Shown here piece after piece: positions 43,468-51,973 of a stretch of 64,000 nucleotides of DNA. The number at the start of each line of letters is the position of its first letter. The stretch's first letter is position 1. Location of the stretch: assembly GCA_001870995.2 (NCBI GenBank), contig MLAV02000012.1, positions 1 to 64,000 of the forward strand, in the 5' to 3' direction. The stretch comes from Chitinophaga sp. CB10. Lineage in GTDB: Bacteria; Bacteroidota; Bacteroidia; Chitinophagales; Chitinophagaceae. A program made the position numbers and the translations under genes. The notes under the pieces are model-generated. The model was not told the origin of the DNA. It worked only from the letters and a program-made list of their open reading frames with translations, and made no database searches.

Positions 43468-46217
43468 TTCCCAGAAAAATCAAAATATAATGTCATAGAT
43501 AAAGCCCGGGAAGGCTCCTTTTCATAATCGTAAAAAATATTTTTTCCGCCCATAGGGCCCGTTGTTTCATTACGCTGCGTCTTGGTGCCAATACTGCTGA
43601 TGCCCTGCAAAAATGATATATCTCCGGGCGGGAACAGCGGCTCGTAATTATGCCACTGGTCCGTTTTCCAGGCGGGCGTAAACAACCGCAGGAACAGGTT
43701 TTCCGTGGTGGTAACCACCTTAAAACTATTGCCTTTCATATGAAACGTAGCCCAGTAAAGGTTGGCATGGTATCCTTTAAATTCCGGGTACACCCATGGC
43801 CATTCCCCGGTTTCGGTATTGTTATACGGCTTGTTCCAGATGCCCAGCTGTACGCCCTTGCGGCGGTTTTTCCATACGCGGTAGGGCCCGTCGCCCATGT
43901 ACGTAACACCAGTGATCTCCTTTTCCGGAAAGGAAAAAGTAGCGCCCACATAATTGGTGAAATATGACGCAGGAAAATAGTGCAGGTCCAGCCGCACCCA
44001 GCCGGAGGGATAGATCGTCCACCGGAGGGTATTGTAATGCTCCTTCTGATGGAAGGCGGATTCCAGTATCAGCTGCCCGTTCTCTTCGCGCCGCGATAAT
44101 TTAGCAAAATTATTTGTCCCTTCCACAATTAAAGGACCAGCGGCCAGCGGAATATCCCCTTGGGCATTCACCACCTTAGCCAGCAAACCAGTATTCATAT
44201 TAAATGTCACTTTCACATCTCCTGCTGTAACCATGAGCAGGGAGTCTTGGTCCGTGGTATGAATAGGATGATTCCCGGAAAGCTGCACCAGGTCCGCCGC
44301 TACTGCCGCAGGCCGGCGTACCGCGTAGGTGCGCGATAATATCTCACGGCCATGGCTATCCGTTACCTGTAATTGCAATACGTCGTAGTGATGCCAGTCC
44401 GCGGGAAGCGGTACCTGCAGCGTGCCTTGCTGCAATGGCGCCATGTCCGGCGATGCGGCGTTACCGCTCACTTCCCGGCCGGTATCCAGTCGCTTCAGCT
44501 TCCACGTAAAGCGGCATGCTTGCAGGTTGGTAAAGTGGTATCGATTTTCCAGCATAAACCGGCCGTCAAATCCCGGCGCTATTTCCCGCCTGGCGATATA
44601 CACCGGGCTCCAGATGTCTTTGATACTGTAAAAGCTGGCTTCCTTTTCGTGGTGAGGCCCCAGGATACCGTCCGCCCCGCGATGCTTATCCGTGTCCAGC
44701 GAATCGCGGAGGTCCCTGCGCACCACGCCCTGGTCAGCGAAGTCCCACAGGAAGCCGCCGGCGCTCAGCGGATCATGCCACATCATTTCCCAGTAATCTT
44801 CCAGCCCGGCCCCATGGCCTCCGTCGAATTGCCCATGCAGGAATTCCGTAGGCATGACCACTTCCGGGCCGTTATTGTAATTCCCAATCCCATAATTATA
44901 CTCGCGGTAGTGCTGCGTTTCAATGCCGTTAAACAATTCCCAGGGATGCAGCAGCGGCCGCTGTTGCGGGTCCCAGGCATAGAAGAGGGAATCCAGGTCC
45001 CGGTTATGCCCGCCTTCGTTGCCATTGGCCCACAGCACAATGGACGGATGGTTCGCGTCATGCGCCATCATTTCCCGCAGCAGTTTTGTACCGGTAGGCG
45101 TATCATAGTGCCCGTGCCAGCCGGCCAGTTCGTCCATCACAAACAGCCCCAGGGAATCGCAGGCCTCCAGGAAGTGATCATCCGGCGGGTAATGGCTCAT
45201 GCGCACCGCGTTCATGTTCATCTCTTTGATGAGGAGCACATCCTCCACGCTGTTGCGGACGCTCAGCGTACGCCCGGTTTCCGGCCGGAAGGAATGGCGG
45301 TTCACCCCTTTCATTTTTACCTTCACGCCATTTACGTATATCCCATCCCGTTGTCGCAACGTAACGGTCCTGAATCCGACAGGCTGGCTGACAACATGTG
45401 CCAGCTGGTTATTTTTATAGAGAGAAAATATAGCCCTGTAACGGTACGGCGCCTCGGGGTTCCACAGTACCGGCGATGCCATCTGCCGGTTTACCACAAA
45501 CCCGCCGGAGGCTTTAAGGCCTGCCGTAAAACCCAGCGCTTTACCGTCGCGATCATATACCGCAACCGCGAGGCTGTCCGCATCGCCGGTGGTGGCCACC
45601 GTGGCCGCAAACGTGCCATCCGCTGCGGCGTTGATACTTAAACTTCGTATATGCGTAGCAGGTAGTACCTCCAGCCATACCGGCCGGAAGATGCCGCCGA
45701 AAATCCAGTAGTCGCCCCGGCGCTCCGCCGCATTCACGGACTCATTGGCCGAATGCTTATCCACCTTTACTTCCAGCGTATTCTTTTTGCCGTATTGCAG
45801 TAACGGCGTAATGTCGTACTTAAAGGCATAAAATGCGCCCTGGTGCATAGGCCCCGCCGGCTGGCCGTTCACCTTCACCGTGGCATCCGTCATCACGCCT
45901 TCAAATACCAGGTTGATGGATTTATTTTTCCATCGCGCCGGCACGTCGAACGCGAATTTATACAGGCCGGACTCCCGCCCCCTCGCACTGTCCTTCGCAA
46001 AACCGTAATTGTATTTCCCAAAGCCCTGTAACTCCCAGCAGGACGGCACGGGGATCGTCGTCCATTTACCGGCGTTCCTACCCTCCGTGCAGTAAAACTG
46101 CCAGGGCACGGCATCGTCGCTACCTGTACCGCTGAGGTACACTTTTTCCGTCTGCTGCGCCAGGGCGGGCAGCAGTAACAGGTGAAACCATATCGTGATG
46201 TACCAGCGCTTGCTCAT
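43464..46217 (-). CDS. GH2 family glycosidase (beta-galactosidase-like)
   Basis: A secreted 917-residue enzyme (signal MSKRWYITIWFHLLLLPALAQ). The GH2 order is clear: sugar-binding jelly roll (about 25-190; NVTDATVKVNGQ-type sequence, YWIFGGIFRPVWLEV), immunoglobulin-like domain, then the barrel with GVNRHSFRPETGRTLS, MNMNAVRMSHYPPDDHFLEACDSLG split by its turn, acid/base Glu 401 in NGNEGGHN and nucleophile Glu 458 in MPTEFLHG. A C-terminal beta-galactosidase small-chain-like domain follows (WTIYPSGWVRLDLHYF; TGVTYMGDGPYRVWKNR). The natural substrate could be a beta-galactoside, beta-glucuronide or alpha-L-arabinopyranoside. ATGA-coupled on both sides. Confidence 0.92.
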   Translation of the reverse strand: MSKRWYITIWFHLLLLPALAQQTEKVYLSGTGSDDAVPWQFYCTEGRNAGKWTTIPVPSCWELQGFGKYNYGFAKDSARGRESGLYKFAFDVPARWKNKSINLVFEGVMTDATVKVNGQPAGPMHQGAFYAFKYDITPLLQYGKKNTLEVKVDKHSANESVNAAERRGDYWIFGGIFRPVWLEVLPATHIRSLSINAAADGTFAATVATTGDADSLAVAVYDRDGKALGFTAGLKASGGFVVNRQMASPVLWNPEAPYRYRAIFSLYKNNQLAHVVSQPVGFRTVTLRQRDGIYVNGVKVKMKGVNRHSFRPETGRTLSVRNSVEDVLLIKEMNMNAVRMSHYPPDDHFLEACDSLGLFVMDELAGWHGHYDTPTGTKLLREMMAHDANHPSIVLWANGNEGGHNRDLDSLFYAWDPQQRPLLHPWELFNGIETQHYREYNYGIGNYNNGPEVVMPTEFLHGQFDGGHGAGLEDYWEMMWHDPLSAGGFLWDFADQGVVRRDLRDSLDTDKHRGADGILGPHHEKEASFYSIKDIWSPVYIARREIAPGFDGRFMLENRYHFTNLQACRFTWKLKRLDTGREVSGNAASPDMAPLQQGTLQVPLPADWHHYDVLQLQVTDSHGREILSRTYAVRRPAAVAADLVQLSGNHPIHTTDQDSLLMVTAGDVKVTFNMNTGLLAKVVNAQGDIPLAAGPLIVEGTNNFAKLSRREENGQLILESAFHQKEHYNTLRWTIYPSGWVRLDLHYFPASYFTNYVGATFSFPEKEITGVTYMGDGPYRVWKNRRKGVQLGIWNKPYNNTETGEWPWVYPEFKGYHANLYWATFHMKGNSFKVVTTTENLFLRLFTPAWKTDQWHNYEPLFPPGDISFLQGISSIGTKTQRNETTGPMGGKNIFYDYEKEPSRALSMTLYFDFSGK

Positions 46218-47830
46218 AACTTCCCAACAACAGGCTGCAACTCAGGCGAGGCAGCCACTTTTTTTCCGTTAACCCATAGGCTTAATCCTTTTCCTTTTTT
46301 GTACCGGGTACCATCCTTATCCCAGATGATGGTGAGGTATTTACCATGGTACAGCACATTATCCAGGCAAAACCAATCCCAGGTACCTGCCGGCAACAAG
46401 GGATGTACGGTTATTTCATTGCCCGGCGCGGGGCGGAGGCCTGCCAGGCCGGTGATGATCAGGTCATTAAAGGTGGAATGATTGTAGTAGCGGCTCCGCT
46501 CCTCATCCCCTTTCAGCCAGTAGCCGGTCTTTTCGTCCAGGTACTCGCCGATGTACGGGCGGCCACGGTAGTACTGGGATTCCACGTAGGTTTGCAGGAG
46601 GCGGAAGTAATTGCTGTCCGCAATTCCAGCGGCGCGACCGCTGTTCAGTTCATTGGCCAGCGCCGTCAACGTCTGCGCGGTGGCAAAAGGCCATACCGCT
46701 CCATCCCACTCGCATTTGCAGCAGCCGTGGCTGCGGAACGCGGGGTGGCTCCTGTCCGCCGTCGTGATGCCGAAAGGCGCGCAAAAGGTTTTCGTATCCG
46801 TTAAACTGCGCCAGGCCACGCTGTACGCAGGGTCCGGCAGGTGGAAATACCAGGGTATAAACCCGATCTCTTCCTTCACCGCGGAAAGGGTATCCGCTTC
46901 TTTCAGCACTTCAAAAAATTCCTGGCCGGCGTTCCAGAGTTTGGATTGCACCAGCTGTTTGATCGTATCGGCTTTCCTGTTGTAAAGCTCCGCTTTGGCC
47001 GGCTCTCCGTTCATTGTTGCTATGCTTGCCAATGCCCGGGCATTGCCGTACATGTAGCTGTTGATGGAAGGCCTTGCATTCTTTTCCTTGCGCCCCCCGC
47101 TGATGGTTTCTTCCATGGCGTCCCGCACATCGTATTGCCAGTACAGGCCGGAGGGCAGGCGGCGCTCTGCTTCCCAGGCGCTGTAATCCTTTTCCAGGTC
47201 AGGGAACAGGTCCTTCACGAAGGAGGCATCGTTGTTTACCAGGTAGCGGTTGTAAATGGCGTCTATATTCCAGCTGCTGTAAAAGCGCAGCTTCTTCATA
47301 GGGCCGCCGTTATTACCCCGGTACCAGGTGTGCAGGTTATCGTTCATGTACTGCGGATTATGCAGCCACCTGGATTCGTAAATATGGTGCCCCAACGCGC
47401 TGGAAATCAGGTTGTACTTGTCCGCATAGGAACGCTGGATAAGGAACTCCGTGAACACATAACCTTTTTCAGTATGCTTGATGTGCTTGCGCAAGGTCCA
47501 CCAGCGGTAATAATACAGCTCCTCGAAATTTTGCTGCGGGCATTCGAATAAGGGAATGTTCTCCTGCATCCACGCAGCGGCGCCGTCGTTCGGGATAGCC
47601 TGCTTTATGTTTTCATCTTCCATGGTATTGAAGTAGGAAACGTAATGCTTAAAATCCGCAAAGCGCAATACCATGGGCTTGCCCGCATGGCCGGAAAGGT
47701 GCTGTCCCTGGTTGGCCCTTCCGGCCGCATGGCCGGAAGAATGCAATCCCGCCGCCTTCTCCTGGTGTTTCGGCTGCGCGCCGGCCATCCCGGAAAGCAG
47801 CAGCAAAGCAATCATTATTCTCTTCCTCAT
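46214..47830 (-). CDS. (alpha/alpha)6-barrel glycosidase, MGH1/GH63-like
   Basis: A secreted 538-residue protein (signal MRKRIMIALLLLSGMAGAQ). The rest is an (alpha/alpha)6 toroid of the mannosylglycerate-hydrolase/GH63-like type: YYYRWWTLRKHI, YSSWNIDAIYNRYLVNN, LPSGLYWQYDVRDAMEETISG, CEWDGAVWPFATAQTLTAL and YNHSTFNDLIITGLAGLRP. Asp in YDVRDAMEET and Glu/Asp in CEWDGAVWP are catalytic candidates. A Gly/His/Ala-rich linker at about 27-50 (LHSSGHAAGR, LSGHAGKP) is encoded by a 14-base direct repeat. I cannot give an exact CAZy family. It is bracketed by ATGA overlaps. Confidence 0.85.
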   Translation of the reverse strand: MRKRIMIALLLLSGMAGAQPKHQEKAAGLHSSGHAAGRANQGQHLSGHAGKPMVLRFADFKHYVSYFNTMEDENIKQAIPNDGAAAWMQENIPLFECPQQNFEELYYYRWWTLRKHIKHTEKGYVFTEFLIQRSYADKYNLISSALGHHIYESRWLHNPQYMNDNLHTWYRGNNGGPMKKLRFYSSWNIDAIYNRYLVNNDASFVKDLFPDLEKDYSAWEAERRLPSGLYWQYDVRDAMEETISGGRKEKNARPSINSYMYGNARALASIATMNGEPAKAELYNRKADTIKQLVQSKLWNAGQEFFEVLKEADTLSAVKEEIGFIPWYFHLPDPAYSVAWRSLTDTKTFCAPFGITTADRSHPAFRSHGCCKCEWDGAVWPFATAQTLTALANELNSGRAAGIADSNYFRLLQTYVESQYYRGRPYIGEYLDEKTGYWLKGDEERSRYYNHSTFNDLIITGLAGLRPAPGNEITVHPLLPAGTWDWFCLDNVLYHGKYLTIIWDKDGTRYKKGKGLSLWVNGKKVAASPELQPVVGKL

Positions 47831-49650
47831 GGGCGTGTAGCAGTTTTCAGGTAATGAATCAGGTAACGGGCTTCCGGCGCCTTGCTGTCCGCCGCCGGCA
47901 GGTCATAATCCTGGTCCGTTGGCGTATCGGCATCCGGGAATCTCACGGTATGGCCTGTACGAAATACGATGCGGTTCACGCTGGCCACCGGCGCAAAGTA
48001 CACGTTCAACACCGGCCTGGCATCATTGAGCTGCACGGTGTAAAAGCGGGTAGCGGTGTTAATGTCCAGTTTTATTTTTAACCGCTCGCCGGATTTATAG
48101 CGCCCTATACTCCGGTTCCGGTAACCTTGTTTCGTATATACGGTACCGGTACTATCCAATATCAAACGCAGGCAGGGACTGCCTTTGGGGTCCGTCACCT
48201 CTATTTCCAGGAGGCCGGTGCTATCCTGCTGCGGGGTAATACTGCATTCCAGTTGTACCTGCCGGCCTTCGGGGAATACCCGCTCGGCCTTCGCGTAATC
48301 AAACGGATCACTGTCCCTCAACGCCAGCGCCCCGCCTTCCATTGCCACCCTGCACCAGAGCGGACTATAAATATTCCAGTACCGGAGGGTTTGCTCCGCC
48401 GGCATATCCGCAAATACTTCCTGCACATCTTCCGTCTGCTTGTCGATCACCGGCGCCGGTATCTTACTCACCCAAATATCCTCCTTGTTCATGCTGTAGG
48501 TCACCCACATATGCCCATCCGGCGGATGGCCATCCATCTCCTGGATGCCCCTTACATACTGAGGGCCATAGCTTTTATAAGCGCCGCCATAGCGCAGGGC
48601 GGATATCTCCCCGTTGACCAGCAAGAGGTTGGTATAATTAAGGCCATCTGCGCTGGTACTAACGGCGAGGGGCCAACGAAATTCCGACGGGTTGTACACG
48701 GTGGCATAGCGGCCATCCGAAGTACGCTGCCCCCATATTTTTGCATTGGCATTTACAAAGCCCGGCGCCCGGGTTGGGTTATATTGCCAGCTGCGGCCTT
48801 CATCCGTGGAAATGCTCGTCAGCGCGTATTTCCAGAGGCCCGCCACCCGCCCGTCCGGCAGGTGATAGTAGCTCATGGCCTTGAAGTCTTTCTTTAAAGG
48901 GATCAGTTCATCATTGCGGTCGGATTCTTCTACCATCTGCTGCATCAGCAGGCCGTTATGCAATATCTCCTCACAGGCGGCGATCAATCCCTTGTCCTTT
49001 GAGGATTTATAAAAAGGATAGCTGGTGTTCTTTTCATTGAACTGGTGGTTGTACCGGAGGAAGTACACCGGCCCGAAGCTCCCGTCCGCCTTGATTTCCC
49101 GGATCACGCGGCCAATGCCGTTGCCATCGTTCGGGTCATCCTTCGCACCCAGTACAATGCCGTAATACCCCAGGGCAAACAACCGGTTGGATTTGGAAGT
49201 ATAAAAGCCGATGCGCTGGTGCATCACCGCCAGGCTGTTGCGGGCAGTATCCTTGCGGCCCGGCTTCACAAAGCCATCCGGTATTTTGTATTCCGGGAAG
49301 ATGACCACCGGCGTACTCCAATGGTAGCCATCCGCCGAGGATTGCAGCAACGTGCGGCCCGGCGGCACGTGCTCGCCAACGGGGTTGCTGAGGTATTCCA
49401 GGTAAAAGCGGCGCTGCCAGTAGGCCAGCATGGGCGCATGGTTGTACGTCCAGCTGGTAACGCCGGTATCGCCGCGGTTGGCCCGCATGGTTTGGATATT
49501 ATGCACCCCGATGGCCGGCGATAACTGGCCATGGTGGTAGTCTACATTCGATAACGTGGCGCCGGTGTACCGTACCGTATCCTGCGCCGCTGCAAATAGA
49601 GGCAGCATACAGGCGGACAATACCAGGCAGCTCATCCTGATCAGCTTCAT
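47827..49650 (-). CDS. BNR-repeat beta-propeller with C-terminal beta-sandwich
   Basis: A secreted 607-residue protein (signal MKLIRMSCLVLSACMLPLFAAAQ). The main domain, to about residue 410, is a sialidase-like propeller: WTYNHAPMLAYWQRRFYLEYL, SSADGYHWSTP, the Asp-box STDEGRSWQY and STSADGLNYTNLL. Residues about 430-600 look like a lectin-type beta-sandwich (RYWNIYSPLWCRVAMEGGAL). Propellers of this kind in plant-glycan loci include rhamnose-glucuronate lyases and unusual rhamnosidases, but I cannot place this one. ATGA-coupled on both sides. Confidence 0.8.
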   Translation of the reverse strand: MKLIRMSCLVLSACMLPLFAAAQDTVRYTGATLSNVDYHHGQLSPAIGVHNIQTMRANRGDTGVTSWTYNHAPMLAYWQRRFYLEYLSNPVGEHVPPGRTLLQSSADGYHWSTPVVIFPEYKIPDGFVKPGRKDTARNSLAVMHQRIGFYTSKSNRLFALGYYGIVLGAKDDPNDGNGIGRVIREIKADGSFGPVYFLRYNHQFNEKNTSYPFYKSSKDKGLIAACEEILHNGLLMQQMVEESDRNDELIPLKKDFKAMSYYHLPDGRVAGLWKYALTSISTDEGRSWQYNPTRAPGFVNANAKIWGQRTSDGRYATVYNPSEFRWPLAVSTSADGLNYTNLLLVNGEISALRYGGAYKSYGPQYVRGIQEMDGHPPDGHMWVTYSMNKEDIWVSKIPAPVIDKQTEDVQEVFADMPAEQTLRYWNIYSPLWCRVAMEGGALALRDSDPFDYAKAERVFPEGRQVQLECSITPQQDSTGLLEIEVTDPKGSPCLRLILDSTGTVYTKQGYRNRSIGRYKSGERLKIKLDINTATRFYTVQLNDARPVLNVYFAPVASVNRIVFRTGHTVRFPDADTPTDQDYDLPAADSKAPEARYLIHYLKTATRP

Positions 49651-50564
49651 GGTTTTCCGAGTTGTTTCAACAGGCCGTCTACTACTTTCCTTTTCACCGG
49701 CACAATCGTACCGTGCTTGTGGCCTTCCGGCAGCGCAATATTTTCCACCGGCCGGAAGGTTCTGAAGTCCGCGGTTTCAACCGCTTCATACGTCTTTTTG
49801 CCGTAGGCATCGTAATAGATCAGCCATTTATTTTTAAGCTTCACCACGGAAGGCCCTTCCGTGAGTTTACCGGTAAACGGCGCTGAAACGTTGCTCCATG
49901 GCCCCAGCGGACTACGGCCATGCGCTACCTTCAGGTCCCGCTCCGGTCTTGTATTATCCTTAAATACCAGTACGTATCGGTGCTTGGACTGCCGCACAAT
50001 CACCGCATCAATGACGCTGTATCCCGGATCAAAGAACAATTCACTCTTCCCGAAATGCTGTAAATCCTTTGTACGTGTATAATACAGCCGGTGGTTGTTA
50101 CTATCCTCCTCCAACCCTTTGGCAAACTTGCCCGGGATGCAGGAAGCCCATACCACCTTCATGTCCCTGGCGGCCTGGTCATAGTATAACTCCGGCGCCC
50201 ATACGTTTACCGCGCCTGTGCCCTGCATCACGGGTAGCTGCCCCTGTTGGGACCAGTGCAGCAAATCCCTGGAAGTGGCATACCCAAAGCCCTGATCATT
50301 GCGCCAGCTGCTGGTCCATACCAGGTAAAAAGTTCCGTCCGGCCCCAGCGCCATGCTGGGGTCCCGCATTACTTTTTGGGCGCCTGCTTCCGGCCGCAGG
50401 AATACGGTATCCATATCCTTCCATCGGTAACCGTCGTAGGAATAGAGCAGCCGGAGGCCGTCTGTGGCGGGCTCCCTGAAAGAGGTGAAAAGGTAAGCCC
50501 GGCGGGAGCATGCGGTAAGTGCAGCAACTAATCCGAGCAGGATATATAAAAGCGGTTTAGGCAT
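49647..50564 (-). CDS. GH43-like arabinosidase lipoprotein
   Basis: A 305-residue lipoprotein from the ATG at 50564 (MPKPLLYILLGLVAALTACSRR, Cys about residue 19). The longer frame from 50630 would overlap the upstream gene and adds no family sequence. The five-bladed propeller shows FTSFREPATDGLRLLYSYDG, the first catalytic-type Asp in MRDPSMALGPDGTFYLVWT, WAPELYYDQ, the middle Asp in YSVIDAVIV and Glu in LTEGPSVVKLKNKWLIYYD. These three acids match the GH43 triad. Usual products are L-arabinose or D-galactose units. Surface anchoring suggests action on the polymer before import. Confidence 0.86.
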   Translation of the reverse strand: MPKPLLYILLGLVAALTACSRRAYLFTSFREPATDGLRLLYSYDGYRWKDMDTVFLRPEAGAQKVMRDPSMALGPDGTFYLVWTSSWRNDQGFGYATSRDLLHWSQQGQLPVMQGTGAVNVWAPELYYDQAARDMKVVWASCIPGKFAKGLEEDSNNHRLYYTRTKDLQHFGKSELFFDPGYSVIDAVIVRQSKHRYVLVFKDNTRPERDLKVAHGRSPLGPWSNVSAPFTGKLTEGPSVVKLKNKWLIYYDAYGKKTYEAVETADFRTFRPVENIALPEGHKHGTIVPVKRKVVDGLLKQLGKP

Positions 50565-50605
50565 AATGGTATCAATTATTTTACTGGTCAGCTTTGCGCC
50601 AAATG

Positions 50606-51967
50606 CTATTTTTCCAATACCAGCACCCAATCACTTCCATTCTCTCTCCCTGCCGGCGGCGTATAACTCACCACCGCTGCGCGCTGATCAGGCGTCGCTT
50701 TGCGGTACCTACCGCTGGCCGGATCATACCAGGCCGCCTTTCCCACGCGGAATCCCAACTTCGCCTGATCCACTTTAAACGGGTGGCCGGTAAACGTATA
50801 TACATAAGCGTAGTCACGGCCTTTCGTCGCTACCAGGTGCTCGTACTGCGCGCCATTGTTCTCCGGCAGCAGCTCCTGCGCCGGTTGGCGGTCCAGGTAC
50901 CTGCGGGATTCTATCAGCTGCTTCAGGTACTGCATCTGGTTGGCGCCCGGGCTGTTAATCGCTTTTTCCCAGTCCATATTCACCCCGTAGTTCGCGCCTT
51001 CGTCGCCCTTCGAATGAAACTGCATCACGGCATTTTCCCCGTAGGTAAATCCAGCCCCGCCTGCAAACACGCTCCAATAGCCGTACCGGCGGAGGTCCGC
51101 CGCATTCCAGCGTACTTCCAGGCTGTCGTGCAGCCCATGTGGAATATTTTCGTAGGAAGGCTCTCCATCCAGCACCGGCTTGGCGGGCTGCAAACGATAG
51201 TCCGCTTCCACGTATTTCCAGTTGTCTTCCCCGTAATGGTTTTTATCATTGGCGCTGGTATCCTGCGCATAGGTCCTGTGCCCGCTCTGGAACATATTGA
51301 AGTCCAGCCAGGGCGCCTGGTGGAACCATTCTGAAGAAGAATAGCGCCCCCGTGGGTGGTAGGTGATCAGGTGCTGCGCATCGTTCTGCCGCAGCGTTTG
51401 GCCAATGGTCTGCCAGACCTCCATCCCTTCCGTCGCGCGGATATCGCCGCCATTTACCCAAATGATATTAGGCTTGCTGCCAAAACGCGAGGTAAGGAAG
51501 CGCGCGTAGGCCGCCGCCTGTTCTGCCGTCACATAGCCGGCTTTCACATTGCTGCCCCATACCGGCACCAGCGCCAGGTACATCCCGCGTTTGGCGGCTT
51601 CATCGATCACAAAGCTGATATGGTTCCAGTAGTTATGCGGGTCCGCCGTCAGGTGCGGGCGGGATACGTCTCCGTTGATCAGGGCGGAATCGCCATAGGC
51701 ATTTTTTGCTTTCCGCACGTCGTGCAGCAGCATGACCTGTATCACATTAAACCCTTGCCGCTTGCGGGTATCCAGGTATTTCACCGCCTCTTCCCGGGTG
51801 CATTTCACGAACAGCAGCCAGCCGGTGTCGCCCAGCCAAAAGAAGGGCTTGCCGTCAGCGGTAACGAGGTAGCGTTTATTTTCCGCTACTTTCAAAGGCA
51901 GCGCCGTCTGTGCGGATAACGCTGCCGCATATACGAATACGCCTATTGCCAATATCCATTTTTTCAT
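50606..51967 (-). CDS. GH140 apiosidase-type glycosidase (DUF4038)
   Basis: A secreted 453-residue protein (signal MKKWILAIGVFVYAAALSAQ). The DUF4038 TIM barrel shows RYLVTADGKPFFWLGDTGWL, GFNVIQVMLLHDV, IIWVNGGDI with candidate acid Asp 175, and LDGEPSYENIPHG with candidate nucleophile Glu 269. It ends with a small beta-domain (AWYDPASGRYRKA). GH140 was founded on an endo-apiosidase of the Bacteroides thetaiotaomicron rhamnogalacturonan II system and the length agrees. It would cut at apiose in a pectin side chain, and is the strongest single pointer to an RG-II-like substrate. Gap to the upstream gene is 6 bases. Confidence 0.85.
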   Translation of the reverse strand: MKKWILAIGVFVYAAALSAQTALPLKVAENKRYLVTADGKPFFWLGDTGWLLFVKCTREEAVKYLDTRKRQGFNVIQVMLLHDVRKAKNAYGDSALINGDVSRPHLTADPHNYWNHISFVIDEAAKRGMYLALVPVWGSNVKAGYVTAEQAAAYARFLTSRFGSKPNIIWVNGGDIRATEGMEVWQTIGQTLRQNDAQHLITYHPRGRYSSSEWFHQAPWLDFNMFQSGHRTYAQDTSANDKNHYGEDNWKYVEADYRLQPAKPVLDGEPSYENIPHGLHDSLEVRWNAADLRRYGYWSVFAGGAGFTYGENAVMQFHSKGDEGANYGVNMDWEKAINSPGANQMQYLKQLIESRRYLDRQPAQELLPENNGAQYEHLVATKGRDYAYVYTFTGHPFKVDQAKLGFRVGKAAWYDPASGRYRKATPDQRAAVVSYTPPAGRENGSDWVLVLEK

Positions 51968-51973
51968 AACCTG

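Noticed and set aside
44373..45641. 422-residue frame on the + strand
   Set aside because: Antisense shadow of the GH2 gene, whose catalytic motifs are intact on the - strand.
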